Shown here: piece by piece, positions 21,217-32,433 of the stretch | How the letters are laid out: the number at the start of each line of letters is the position of its first letter | Position numbering within the stretch: the stretch's first letter is position 1 | From: Carya illinoinensis | Taxonomy: Eukaryota; Streptophyta; Magnoliopsida; Fagales; Juglandaceae | Direction: 5' to 3' | Assembly: GCF_018687715.1 (NCBI RefSeq) | Contig: NC_056755.1 | Coordinates: 27,821,501 to 27,885,500, forward strand | DNA: 64,000 nucleotides | Made by a program: the position numbers and the translations under genes | Notes under the pieces: generated by a model | The model's input: only the letters and a program-made list of their open reading frames with translations | What the model was told of the DNA's origin: nothing | The model's database searches: none

Positions 21217-24200
21217 TTACAGTCTACGTAGTCCTAGATTCCTAACATGAGCCTCAAAGACATCTCTTGCTATGGGCTTCGTTACGGGATCAGCAACCAT
21301 GTGACTTATAGAAAGGTGTTTCAGACCCACTTCCTTTTGCGCTACCATGTCTCTGATGTAGTGATATATGATATCTATGTATTTGGTTCTTCCATGGTAC
21401 TTAGAGTCCTTAGCATATGCGAGAGCAACCGTGCTATCGTAGAATATTGTCACCGATCTGAAGTATATGTGCCAATGTCTAAATGTCTGAAGAATCTCCA
21501 TAACCAAACAGCTTCTTGAACTGCTGCAGAACAAGATATGTATTCTGCCTCCATGGTGTATAAATCTATATAGGATTGTTTCTTGCTGCTCCATATAATG
21601 GCGCCATTATTGAGGAGAAAGGCATACCCAATGGTTGATTTACGCTCATCTAGGTTATTGCCCCAGTCGGCATCGCTGTAACCTTTTAGCTGCAAATCTG
21701 AACCTTGAAAGCACAACACATAGTCTGCAGTTCCCTTGAGATACCGCATAATCCTCTTGACTGCTTTCCAGTGAGCCAGTCCGGGGTTAGATTGAATCTA
21801 CTCACTAAGCCAACTGCATAGCATATGTCAGGTCAAGTACACATCATTGCGTACATCAGACTACCCACAGTATTAGCATAAGGGACATGGGCCATCTTTT
21901 CTTTTTCTATTTGAGTCTTAGGACATAACTCTTTAGATAAGTTCTCACTTTTTGCAACAGAGGTGTCAATGGGTTTACATCCAGACATTAGGAAACGCTT
22001 GAGGACTTTATTTATGTAAGTTTGTTGGGACAAACATAAAAGTCTCTTTAAGCGATCTCTGTAGATCTTAACTCCGAAAATGTATTCTGCCTCACCCATA
22101 TCCTTCATCTCAAAATTGAAGGATAACCACTCTTTTGTGGGACTATCAACTCTTTATCATTTCCAGCTAGTAGTATGTCGTCAACATATAATGACAACAT
22201 AATGAAACTCTTCTTGGACCTTTTGATATAGACATAATGGTCCTTTGTGATCATCGTAAACCCATTCGAAAGAGCGGTTCGATGGAATCTGAGGTACCAT
22301 TGCCTAGATGATTGTTTTAGGCCATATATTGATCGGTTGAATTGCACACTTTGTGCTCTTGACCGTTGACCACAAAATCCGTTGGTTGATCCATATAGAT
22401 CTCTTTATCTAGTTCTCCATCGAGAAATACTGTCTTAACATCTATCTGGTAGAGTTCCAAATCCATGTTTGCTACTATAGCTAGAATCAGACGAATTGAA
22501 ACAAACCTCACCACTGGTGAAAAAGTTTCCTCATAGTCTATAACCTCCTGTTGGGTATATCCTTTCGCCACTAAGTAAGCTTTATACTTATCTATCGATC
22601 CATCTGACTTGCATTTGACAAGAATCCATTTGTTCCCAATAGTCTTAAGCCCTATCGGTAGATCAACCAGATCCCAAACCTGGTTAGTCTTCATAGACTC
22701 AATCTCATCATTAAGAGCTTTCATCCACTCATCTTTAGTAGAAGATGAGAGAGCCTCATGAATTGTCCTAGGCTCATCATCATCATGCGGAGCTACCATA
22801 AAAGCTTCCCTTTCAATCTCAAAACGACGACGGGGAATACTTTCACGTGTGCTTCTACTCGGATGAGGTTGTTGTGATTGATTGACAAGTGGTGTGCTCC
22901 CACTAGGATTTAAGTCCTTTTTATTATTTGTAGGAGCTTGAAGAATTTCTTCCTCATTCTCAACTAAATTCCTTGGAGCACTTTCCTCTTATTCCACAAT
23001 CTCATGAAGTTTTAAACTACTATCAACCTCACCTTTATTTGAAAATTCATTTTCAATGAAGTCCACATCTCGTGATTCAATCTCAGTTACATTTCCATCA
23101 GTTTGTTCACCTGTTAACACATATCCTTTAGAGTGTTCTGAGTACCTTATAAAGATACATTTCTTCCCTCTAGGGCCTAATTTTCCATACTTATGAGAAA
23201 GATCATGAACAAAATCCGTTGAACCCCATGGCCGCAAGTTACTCAAATTTGCTTTCTCGCCGGTCTATAGTTTATATGGGGTGAAAGTTACTGATTTGGA
23301 GGGCACTCAATTAAGAATGTAGGCTGCATCCCCCAAAAAGAAATTGGTAGGTTTGCTTGCGCCATCATTGACCTAACCATCTCAAGCAGTGTTCGATTTC
23401 TCCTTTCCGCCACACCATTTTGCTATGATGTATTTGGCATCGTTAACTGTCTATTGATTCCTTTTTTATCACAGAGCCTTTTAAATTGCTCAGAGAGATA
23501 TTCTCGTCCTCGGTCAGTTCTTAGAGTTTTTAAACTCTTGTCTAACTGATTCTCAACCATTCTTAGATATTGCCTAAAACATTACAATGTTTCAGACTTA
23601 TGGGAGACTAAGTAGACATGACCGTAACATGAAAAATCATCTATAAAAGTGATGAACTAGACACATCTGTGTCTTGCCCTCACACTCATTGGACCACAAA
23701 TGTCTGAGTGGACTAATTGTAGTGGAAAAGATGCCCTAGTGGCTTTTCCAAATGGTTTTCTCTTAGCTTTTCCCATTAGACAATGTTCACACGTGGGTAA
23801 GATGACCCTAGCAAGATTGTCTATCAGGCTTTCTCTAGCTAACCGAGTCATTCTATCTTGCTCTTTATGACCAAGCCTAGCATGCCATGTATATGAATCC
23901 AAATTATCAGCAGATGAAGAAAGAAAAGCAAAAGATTCATTTATATTAGAATAAACCAAATCCAATATCATAAAACCATCTTGCAGAAAAGTATTGCCAT
24001 AAAACACATGGTCCAAATGAAAGGAAACATAATTGTTTTAAAAAACAATCTGAAAATCAAGTTTTAATAGAGTAACAATTAAAAGTAAGTTTTGTCGGAT
24101 CTCAGGTGCGTATAGCACATTGTGGAGGAAAAGAGTGCAGCCACCCCGCAAGTCCAGCTTGTAGGTACCAAGTACCAGTACCTCCACGCTAGCTTCATTC

Positions 24201-25204
24201 CCCACCTTGATATCACGGCTCCCAATTGGAATCCGGCGATACTCCACAAATCCAACTCTATCTCGTGCTATGTGCTCGGTCGCTCCTGAATCAACAGTCC
24301 ACAAAGGATAGGAGTTAGCAACCATCACATGACTAGTTACAAAAACAGTGCGAGAAAAGTCAGAGTGTACCTTCTTCGGCTCAGTGCAGTCACAAGCGAA
24401 GTGGTCAATCTTTCCGCAGTTGAAGTACTCTAATTTTGACTTGTTTTTCTCGCGCTTGCCCCTCTTGGTGCGCTAAGAAGTTCCTAACACCTTTTTAATT
24501 TGTCCAGTAGCTACTTCATTCTTGGATTTCTTGCACTTAGGCCTTGATGTCTTGCGCGAACCAACATTAGCCACATAGGCCGTATGATTGGGCTTAGCAG
24601 CCTCTAGGCACTCAGCCTCCAATTCCAAGTGACGTAAGACATCATCAAAGTCTTTGATATTCTTGTTATGCGTCAGGTTCTGGCTTATATTCTGCCAAGA
24701 ATTCGATAGTGATCTTATCACTGCCTGGACTTGTTGTTCATCTGTCAGGTTGTTTCCTGCCGACCTAAGTTCACTGATCATAATTGATATAGCCCTAAGA
24801 TGCTGCTTCATCGTGTGGTCAGAGCGCATCATATAGGAGTCAAACCTCATGGTTAATCCACGCAACCTAGTGGCTGAAGTTCCACCAAACTTCAATTTCA
24901 AAGCCTCCCACATGCTTTGGGCAGTGTCATAAATCTCGAACTCACACATTAGATCATTGTGCATGCTGCTTAACATTATTATGCACGCGCACTGATTTTT
25001 CTTAGCCCATTGAGTATAGGCTTGTTGATCTATCTTGTGTTGTTCTGAGTTCCCTTCCCAGGGCACAGTAAGGGTGTGAGATAAAGCCTCCAATACCTCT
25101 TGCTTGTCTAAGACATATTAGATCTTGCAATGCCATATGTCATAGTTTTTCCCATCTAATTTCTCCCCTTTATTTAAGTCGGCAACAATATTCTTGGATG
25201 CCAT
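21217..25204 (-). pseudogene. Copia-C gag-pol relic, all domains present but fragmented
   Basis: From ATG 25202-25204 on the minus strand: gag start (MASKNIVADLNKGEKLDG) with a premature TAA near 25129, then gag core (ALSHTLTVPWEGNSEQ to LRHLELEAECLEA, 24550-25090). Next are protease (VDSGATEHIARDRVGF, ~24270) and the pre-integrase finger (HARLGHKEQDRM to CEHCLMGKAKRKPFG, ~23740-23900), then HSDICGPM. The integrase core (23250-23650) is badly broken. RT has WMKALNDEIESM and IDVKTVFLDGEL, with YVDDILLAGND near 22180. RNase H has GYSDADWGNNLDERKSTIGY and EAEYISCSAAVQEAVWL (21480-21700). At least eight separate frames are needed. It is not functional. Confidence 0.85.
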
Positions 25205-25497
25205 TTCACTACAATATACAAAGAAGCGATATTACTCACACACCTAAGAAATCTGCCGCGTCCCTTCAAGTTAGAAAAAGAATAATTTAAACATGTCGCA
25301 ATATCGAAAAATCGCTAGGTTTCATAATCATCTCTTACGCCACAATATCCAATTATTAAATTTCTAACTTAATTCCCGTGTAAATTTTAAAAACCAAATA
25401 TGGAAGAATTTATCATCATAAATCTCAACCATACTCCCACTATCTTAAGTAGTCATCTAGGCCTAGTCACATGTAAAGACATAACTTACTAAAACCG

Positions 25498-25612
25498 CAG
25501 TAACCTTTTGGGCCAGTCTACAAGGACAGCTACCCAAACTATAGCAACCTGTTGGGCCAGTCTACAAAGACAGCCAGACTACAGCAACTTGTTGGGCCAG
25601 TCTACAAAGATG
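25498..25612. repeat. Tandem array 1 in the Copia-C leader (three units of 40-44 bp)
   Basis: TGGGCCAGTCTACAA recurs at 25509, 25553 and 25593, each followed by an AAAGACAGCC-like tail and preceded by TAGCAACCTGT-like sequence. Confidence 0.8.
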
Positions 25613-25650
25613 GTTTATATGAGACCATTACAATCCATTTTTCTTGTTCT

Positions 25651-25797
25651 ATCAGTGCATTTACAGTTCTTACTGGGGCCACTGTAGTCTTTTTGGCTAT
25701 ATAGTGCATTTACAGTTCTTACTGGGGTCACCATGGTCTTTTAACTATACAGTGCATTTACAGTTTTTACTGGAATCATTGCAATTCTTTCAGCCTA
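25651..25797. repeat. Tandem array 2 in the Copia-C leader (three units of ~49 bp)
   Basis: AGTGCATTTACAGTT recurs at about 25654, 25703 and 25751, each followed by a CTTACTGG(G/A)-type segment and a CATGGTCTTT-like end. Confidence 0.8.
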
Positions 25798-26211
25798 TCA
25801 TTCACACTGCCAATTCTAACTAACACTACTTAGTATTTTCTATTTTATCACTAAAAGAAATAATGACTAATGTCTAAGCATTCAAATCTAACATTCATAG
25901 ATGATAAAATATCACATTTCCACATGTTCAATACACACATACATGTTATCACATTTAATCTAAAATAAAAAATAAAAGATCACATGTAATATAACATTAT
26001 GGAAAAAAATAGCATGAAAATAACCAAAAATTCACATGTAATCACATTTAATCTAAAACATTAAATAAAAGATCACATGTAATATAACAATATATCTAAG
26101 CATATATTAAATCATGCCAAAAAAAAATTATTTATTTATTTATTTTTTTTTAACAAAAAAACTATTATAAAAACATTTAAAACTCCCACCTAAATCAAAG
26201 GATATTCGCAG

Positions 26212-26285
26212 CCTAGTGGTGCGCCCATCAGCTTCTTAGTTTAGTAGGAGGTCTTGGGTTCAAAACCCATTGTGCCAACTTTTTT
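26212..26285 (+). mobile_element. Possible tRNA-derived SINE fragment
   Basis: CAGCCTAGTGGTGCG resembles a pol III A box. GGGTTCAAAACCC, 38 bases further on, resembles a B box. A T-rich tail follows. The spacing fits a tRNA-like head, but no target duplication or second copy was found. Confidence 0.4.
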
Positions 26286-26881
26286 TTTTTTTATATTTCG
26301 GTTTTTAAAAAAGACAACTTAAAAAACAGAAAAAACACTGGGCTGAAAGGCCCAGCCTGTTTTTTTTTTTTTTTCTTTTTAAACCCAAAACATAGTGGGA
26401 CGAAGGGCCCAAGCCCATGCAAAAAACCATATAACTTAAGTCATCTTCTTCCTCCAACAGTTACCGTTCACGTGAATAGAATTGCAAAACCAACAAAAAA
26501 CAGTCACCGTTTAAGGAGGTCACCAGTGCCGCTGTTTGTCGAAAACAGCTTCCAGAGGAAGCCGGGTGCTGCCGCAGTTTGCAGCGGTGCTTGCTGCACC
26601 AAAATGGTGCCCCCACTATGCTCAGAGCACCGTGGGCCCTTTATGGTGCGCGCGGCACTGTGGTGCGTGCAACCCATTACAGGGGTGTCGCGCGGCACCC
26701 TTGGTGCGCGTTGCACCTCCACACACAGGCAGTGCGCGCAGCACCACTGCATAGCTGCCAGCCCACTTTTTTTTTTTTTTTTAAACATTGCAGCACCACA
26801 TGTGCGTGAATCACATGAAAAAAAAAACACAATCACAGTTTATATGCATATGCAAAAAAGAAACTGGAAGCAATTATAAAA

Positions 26882-26893
26882 GCTCTTATACCA
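26882..26893 (-). other. Copia-C primer binding site
   Basis: Plus GCTCTTATACCA; the minus strand reads TGGTATAAGAGC, one base from the usual tRNA-iMet complement, one base inside the 5' LTR. Confidence 0.75.
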
Positions 26894-26894
26894 A

Positions 26895-27291
26895 TGTTAG
26901 AAAGTATAGCAGAAAGTACCTCAAGCTCAGTTTATAAAGTTGCTCCACAAGTTTCTCCAGATCGACAAATCTCAAAAGTTTCCACTTAGTGGTAAAGCGT
27001 ACTACGTAGTTTAAAACTAAAGTAACACTTAACAAATCCACAACCTAAATACTATTTTAAGAGAGATCAAAAGAGAGAGATTTTCACTAATTTAGATGAT
27101 TACTAAGAACCAAAAGAGGGGGGATATATATAGCCCCTACACGGCTGGCCTTAAAAGCCAGCCTTAAACTGCCAATTAAATGGCAGTAATGCATGGCTTT
27201 AAGTCATGCATTATAACCAAGTAACGCATGGCCATGCGTTACGCAGTCCAGGGGAGGGGTCTGCCCCACGTGGGCGCCTCTCCATTTAACA
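26895..27291 (-). repeat. Copia-C 5' LTR (right copy)
   Basis: 397 bp, same length as the left copy, ends CCATTTAACA. It directly abuts LINE-derived coding sequence at 27292. Confidence 0.87.
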
Positions 27292-27660
27292 TGTCTAATA
27301 GGCTGTCAAGCCAAAATTTGGTGTCTTTTGCTATTTTAGCCAGATTTATAGCCTTTAAAAGGAATATTCTCATACATGAAGGCTCTTTTCAAGGATCAAC
27401 CATGGTTTATGGGCAAGCTGTTAAAGCTTTCGAGAATTTTCAAACTACACTACAACAACTGACAGTGACCAAATTTCAAAATCAGCCTACTGCACTTCAT
27501 TGGAAAGCTCCTCGACCCAATTGGATTAAAGTTAACTGGGATGTAGCAATTAGATATGGACATGACAAGATTGGTATTGGAGTAATTGTTTGAGATGATA
27601 TGGGTTCAATCCTTTCTAGTTTGATGGACCACATGTTCTCTATGTTGATCTTGGTCTAGA
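27292..27660 (+). pseudogene. RNase H-domain relic of a LINE-type reverse transcriptase
   Basis: The plus-strand frame reads FKRNILIHEGSF, VYGQAVKAFENFQ and WKAPRPNWIKVNWDVAI, then a TGA at 27591-27593, then DDMGSILSS. The pattern (a W-K-x-P-x-P-x-W-I-K-V-N-W-D block after an arm with RRNxxIHEG) is the plant RVT_3 RNase H tail of non-LTR reverse transcriptases. The upstream reverse transcriptase is absent because the Copia-C LTR begins exactly where the frame becomes recognisable. The catalytic Asp of the first block is present (NWDVA). It is a short dead fragment. Confidence 0.65.
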
Positions 27661-27726
27661 CAGTATGGCTAATGAGTTGGAAATGATTGGGCGACCTGAG
27701 GCCGGATCTCACTAAGAGTGGTGGAG

Positions 27727-27731
<5 letters not shown>

Positions 27732-27807
<76 letters not shown>
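27732..27807. repeat. (GA)n microsatellite, about 38 units
   Basis: An uninterrupted AG/GA run of about 76 bp. Confidence 0.97.
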
Positions 27808-27811
<4 letters not shown>

Positions 27812-27987
27812 GAGGGAAGAGAAAATGAGGATTTGAGAGTGGTGGAGGAGATGAGTCATTCGATGCAGGTAGAGGGAGATTTTGGTGGTGCGGATTGGGT
27901 GGAATTTTGGTTGCTGCAAAGCTTTGTTTTGGGACATGTCTACGGTGGTAAAGGAGCTGCACAGGCTGAAGATGGTGGAGGATCTAC

Positions 27988-28066
27988 ATATCCAAATGTG
28001 GCTTCTCTTGTTATTTTATTGGTATGATGACCCCAATATTTTGTTAGTGAGATCGGGTTGACAATT
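27988..28066 (+). repeat. Direct repeat, left copy (right copy 29160-29236)
   Basis: Both copies read ATATCCA(A/G)ATGTG(G/A)CTTCTCTT, then a T-rich stretch, then TATTGGTA(T/A)GATGACCC and GTGAGATC(G/T)GG. They are 1.17 kb apart and enclose one exon of the CRK relic. Confidence 0.7.
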
Positions 28067-28741
28067 TCAACAGTTTCCCTTTCTATTATTGTCTAGCTTG
28101 CATCACATGTATTCCTTTTGCTTTTCTATTTATAATTTTATATTTAAAATTGGGGGAAATTTATATTTTAACATTATCCTAAATTGAGAAGAAAAAATAT
28201 TAAGAGTTGATTAGTCAATTAGATGGTTGGACTAAAACATAGGCTCGGATACAAATATGTATAACGAATGTTGAGTGGCAAATGACAATTGCATATATAT
28301 AATTGTCAATGTGGATATCCCTAGTCACATCATTATCGTTGCAGAGTTTAAATAATTGAACACTTGTACAACAAGGAAAACAATTGCGTACGTCTAAACA
28401 GTTGTAATGAAGGAAATGAACCAATGTATTTTGGAAAAATCTAGTTGCAAGTATAATTGTATACTAATATGTGTATCAATCTATTGTGATTGGTTAAAAA
28501 GTAGATTTTATTGAAAACAGTGCTAATTAAAATTTTAAGTATGAAGGAATCAGTATTGGTACACAGATTAGTACGCGACTTTACTTATATGTAGCAATAC
28601 TCATGTATTTTTACAGATTTACCATTTAAATAAATAGAAAAAAGAGAGAGGAAAAAGAAAAAGGGGAAAAGGGCATATTGAATTAATAACATTTCATTTC
28701 AAAACACAAAGGTTTAAATTAAGGCACATTTCCATAAAATA
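28067..28741. other. Intergenic, no gene seen
   Basis: A/T-rich, with no conserved ORF, RNA gene or clear repeat. Confidence 0.6.
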
Positions 28742-29470
28742 TTACCGAGGATCTAGCTCAGAAATTGAAGCCTTATTTATCGAGGGTTGGGAAGAGCTAC
28801 TTCCATGTATTTTATTTGATCTATTATTGTTTCTGTGCATAAGAAAGATAGGTCATGTAGATACTGGTAAAGTGATAGACTGGCTATTGAACATGAGAAC
28901 AACTGAAGCCATGTTCGGTCTGTTAGCCAAGTTTTCCTGAGCACATAATAACCCAATGTGGATGCATCTTATTGTTTGAGTTTCTGAATAATTGTTCCTT
29001 GTCGTGGGATCTGCAAGATTTGAAATTGTTCCCCCTTCATGCTTCCTCTTGGCCAGTGGCCACATGAGTTGTAACACATGTTCATTTTCGAGTTATGGAA
29101 GAGCAGTATCGATCAGAATTTCTGGCTTAAAGAAAATAAAATACATTTATTTTATTTTTTAATATCCAGATGTGACTTCTCTTATTTTTTTTTATTGGTA
29201 AGATGACCCAAATAATTTGTCAGTGAGATCTGGATACATGCATACATGTAGCAAGGTCATGTCTAGATATCTATATTTTCCTAGCTATGTAAAGAAATGA
29301 TAGCAGCAATGTAAAACAAACTAGTTATTAACTTTCAAGTTTGTCCATTGGCTTCTTGACTCTTAAATAGAAGAGGCAGAAACATATGCAGCTGATTAGT
29401 ACAGTGCAGAAACAACAACCGACGCCGCTATAACAATTGTAGTTCTTGATGAGTTTCTTTCCTTCCCTGC
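28742..29470 (-). pseudogene. Cysteine-rich receptor-like kinase (CRK/DUF26) relic: transmembrane exon and last kinase exon
   Basis: On the minus strand, an intron-acceptor-like TTTGCAG precedes about 29467. It is followed by a transmembrane exon (GKERNSSRTTIVIAASVVVSA, then after a frameshift VLISCICFCLFYLRVKKP) down to about 29330. At 29090-28742 the last kinase exon reads ENEHVLQLMWPLAKRKHEGG, IRCIHIGLLCAQENLANRP and NMASVVLMFNSQSITLPVS. A TGA then follows, and the CRK tail (PIFLMHRNNN, ASISELDPR) ends at TAA 28742-28744. Full CRKs have an ectodomain with two DUF26 units and a complete kinase domain. The kinase catalytic exons are absent here, so the gene is dead. Confidence 0.75.
29160..29236 (+). 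repeat. Direct repeat, right copy (left copy 27988-28066)
   Basis: See the left copy; about 85% identical by eye, with a longer T run. Confidence 0.7.
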
Positions 29471-29954
29471 AAACACTAGAATTCTGCTTTTAACAATACT
29501 TTTGGAGAGCTGAATTTTGGACCTGGCATTATGCCCAGTCAAGATGAAGAAAGTTAAAACATAATGACAAGTTTAGAAACTATAAATTCATTTAAAAGAG
29601 ATTGATTTTGAATTAGATATCTGATGTTAGGTACAAATAATAAATTGTATGATCGATTGAGCCAATTTTTTTCTTTTCTCCTCTTAAATTAGATATTAGC
29701 GATTGTCACGTTTCGACCATCCATCGCATGCATCAGGTAAGATTTCTTTGTAAAATATAGATGAGAGGGTATTCATTCTGCATAGTTTCGACACTTTATA
29801 TATACCCTAGCTAATCTTTAAACTACAGAAAATTGTTGATTAATATGCAAGTAGATGGGGACCAAAAACAACTATGGGTTCTTGCATTTCATTTCTTAAG
29901 TACATTGTATATATTATTATTGTTGATTTTCACTGACAATAAATAGAAAAACTT
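29471..29954. other. Intergenic, no gene seen
   Basis: A/T-rich DNA upstream of the CRK relic on its strand. No DUF26 ectodomain codons were recognised here. Confidence 0.55.
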
Positions 29955-30870
29955 TGTGGATCAGTAACTGTTGCTGATCCCACACCCCACAGTTGACAGA
30001 AAAAGTATTGGCATCAGCCACAGTTTGGCATCAGCCAAAACACACCTTACGTGGCTAAGTAGATTGACCAATTTCTCCCTAAGCAAATTGTCCAATTTCT
30101 CCCTTAGGCCCCAACACCCTGAAGCCGTCCACTCCCAAAATGGCAAACTACCAGGGCTATGTGTGCTACGATGGAGAGGGAGGAGGGGGTTGTCGTGACT
30201 TAGGTTCGACAGTGGGGGTTGTTGGGAGGTTGTGGGGCTGGGTGGTGGTGACTGGGCTAGCGTACGGTGGCGACATGGTGGCGAGAAAGGGGGAGACCCA
30301 TTTTGGGTTGTGAGATGCGATGGAGAGGGAGGAGAGGGTTGTCGTGACTTGGATTCGACGGTGGGCGTTTCTAGGAGGTTGTGGGGCTCGATGGTGGTGG
30401 CTGGGCTGGCGTACAGCGGTGGCAGCATGGTGGTGAGAAAGGAGGAGACCCATTTCGGGTTGTGAGATGCAATGGAGAGGGAGGAGAGGCTTGTCGTGGT
30501 TGCCGTGACTTGGGTTCGACGGTGGGGGTTGCTGGGAGGTCATGGGGCTTGGCGGTGATGGTGGCTAGTCTGGTGTACGGCAGCGGCAACATGGTGGCTA
30601 CATTCATGTAAGACCCATTTCGGGAGAGGAGAGGGGGGCTGTCGTGGGCAGTCAAATGTGACTAGAGGGTCGCAGGTGTGAGGGAGAGCCGGTGAGGTGG
30701 TCGGTGGCGCACGGCGGGGTTGGGTGAGTTGAGAGAAGGAATCGGGTAGGGGAATAGGCTTTGTGTTTAAAAAGAAAGGAAAAATTAAAAAGAAAAAAAA
30801 AATTACACGTAAGGTGTGCTACGGATCAGCCGTAAACAATAACTGATCCGTAGCAAACCTCTAGTTGACG
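29955..30870. repeat. Inverted-repeat-bounded unit with an internal ~150-bp tandem array (candidate MITE/Mutator-like)
   Basis: The left edge reads TGGATCAGTAACTGTT and then AACACACCTTACGTG (30037-30051). The right edge has the inverse: CACGTAAGGTGTGCT (30806-30820) and AATAACTGATCCGTAGC (30837-30853). So about 100-bp imperfect inverted ends enclose 0.75 kb. The interior is G-rich and holds about three copies of a ~150-bp unit. No transposase was seen and the outer duplication is not clear, so the class is open. Confidence 0.55.
30164..30625. repeat. Tandem array, three units of about 150 bp
   Basis: GATGGAGAGGGAGGAG (or GCAATGGAGAGGGAGG) recurs at about 30169, 30319 and 30470. Each is followed by GTCGTGACTT, GGTTCGAC(A/G)GTGGG, then GGAGGT.GTGGGGCT and GAGACCCATTT.GG. 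Proline-rich ORFs on the minus strand are by-products of this repeat. Confidence 0.8.
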
Positions 30871-30929
30871 TGGGGGGTTTTATTTATTATTAATTTTTCT
30901 TCTCTTCCCTTTAACATGTTATAAAACAA

Positions 30930-31140
30930 AATTTGAGGAGAGGAGAGAGAGGTCGGGAAGAGCATGAGGAGAGAGAGAGGGCATGAGGAGAGAGAGCTTG
31001 TGGAGAGAGAAAGGCTGAGGAGAGCTTGGGGATAGAGAGGTCAAAGAGAGAGAGCTTGTGGAGAGAGAAATGCTAAGGAGAGCTTGGAGAACAAAGAGGT
31101 CAAAGAAAGAGACTGAGGACAGAGAGAGAGAGAGAGGTTG
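30930..31140. repeat. Purine-rich degenerate repeats
   Basis: GAGGAGAGAGAG and GCTTGTGGAGAGAGAAA(G/T)GCT(G/A)AGGAGAGCTTGG recur. It is low-complexity sequence. Confidence 0.8.
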
Positions 31141-32430
31141 AAGGTGATGGTGATGATACTGACATAAACCTGAAAAAAAGAACAAAAAATGCGAGGCAAA
31201 ATAGTGTCTGATGTGTAACAGCGCTCAAATAAATAAATGTCACTGATAATTCAAACGAAAAATATATAGGAAATATATGTATGATATTCAAGTATTAACG
31301 GACAAGTCACTTATTATTTTATAAAAGTCCTAAAAGACGGAGTAGTTGGCAAGGAAGAAATTTAATTATTTAATTAATTTATTAAATGAACGCATTATAC
31401 TTAGTTTAAAGGGTAATGGGATATATAAATTTAGGATATGTAAATTCTTTAAAATAAAGATTTATTACAAAAAATAGGTTTTGTTTTTTATCAGAATTAT
31501 ATTATCTTTTAAAATATTTTCATGAGACTTGCAAATTAAAAATTTATAGAAATAATTCTTTAATTTTAGACTAATGAAATGCGGAGTTAGAAATAAATTT
31601 TAAAATCAACTCATAGGAATAATATCATTTGAAGAGTTAAATTAATAAAAGGCGACGAACTAAATTATATAATTATATATTCTAAAAATATAGACACGGA
31701 AAGTGAACCAAACATGCATGCACCAGGCTGAATAACATCTCCTTTTCGTTCAAAGTCTTTTCCTTTTATTTGTTTTTCTTATATTTGACTTGATCTCCTA
31801 AGAGTTCTTCCATTTTACTCTGCATTTTATTTTTTTAAATCTAATGTGGTTTTCCAGTCTCTAAGACTAAGCCATTATTTAGTTTTCTTGACACTTTGTG
31901 CTTGCTTTTTTGGCTGACTATATTTCTGTAGCTTGTGTTTGCCATTGTTTCTGTAGCTTGCTTGCTTGTGTTTTGCAGTTAATTCTTGCCAATGTTCCAA
32001 ATGAGATTCGGTGGCCAGCATGTAGCAAAGATATGAGATATTCATTCGGTCAGAGTGGCTAGCGTATAGAAAAAATAAGGAAATATGTACATGACATCTA
32101 TTTGGCCAGCATAGCATAACTCTACGACGTTGTGGTTTACTTAACAAGAGATTTTCTGTTATTTTCATAACTTGACCCAAGCCGAACCCTTCATTTTCTT
32201 TATGATGAACTTCCACTAGTTAGAATCTTAAGAATAATTTTATTATTTATTATTTTCATTTAATATTCTATTATTATTTTATTATTATTATTTACATAAT
32301 ATTGAAAATAACTGACTACCCAAATGCAATTTAAGAACAAAAAAGAAGAGAACTATAACCTTCCTCGAATTTGCGAGTGCATGGATGATGGAACACCTAA
32401 AATGCCTTTCTCTCTTCATCGAATAAAATT
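31141..32430. other. Intergenic A/T-rich DNA, no gene seen
   Basis: Short ORFs only; none has a recognisable motif. Confidence 0.6.
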
Positions 32431-32433
32431 TAA

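Larger units (their letters stand above)
25205..26880 (-). other. Copia-C 5' leader with tandem repeats and a SINE-like insertion
   Basis: About 1.7 kb between the primer site and gag, unusually long for a copia leader. It includes two small tandem arrays, an AT-rich stretch (25800-26160), a tRNA-like segment (26212-26285) and a GC-rich stretch rich in GTGCGCG words (26560-26760). The ORF-like sequence in the GC-rich part shows no recognisable protein. Confidence 0.6.
19740..27291 (-). mobile_element. Copia-C: old, decayed Ty1/copia element, 7.55 kb
   Basis: Two 397-bp LTRs (19740-20136 and 26895-27291; TGTTAGAAAG to CCATTTAACA) enclose minus-strand gag, protease, integrase, RT and RNase H in pieces. 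A primer site (plus TCTTATACCA) adjoins the right LTR, and a GTGGGAGA polypurine tract (plus TCTCCCAC, 20137-20144) adjoins the left one. LTR copies differ at many positions and the coding region has many stops and frame changes, so the insertion is old. The flanking 5-mers (TATTT at left, TGTCT at right) do not match. Confidence 0.87.

Noticed and set aside
25498..25797. CRISPR-like spacing of short repeats
   Set aside because: Eukaryotic transposon leader with only three imperfect units per array and no conserved repeat/unique spacer pattern.
26212..26285. Functional tRNA gene
   Set aside because: A- and B-box-like words exist but no cloverleaf with acceptor stem could be folded; kept only as a possible SINE head.
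26472..26879. ORF pair in GC-rich DNA before the Copia-C LTR
   Set aside because: Built from repeated GTGCGCG words in an untranslated leader; both strands are open by composition.
27656..27962. Minus-strand ORFs with long Leu-Ser runs
   Set aside because: Translation of the GA microsatellite.
29961..30655. Proline/Ser-rich minus-strand ORFs
   Set aside because: Produced by the ~150-bp tandem repeat; the periodicity follows the DNA unit, not a protein family.
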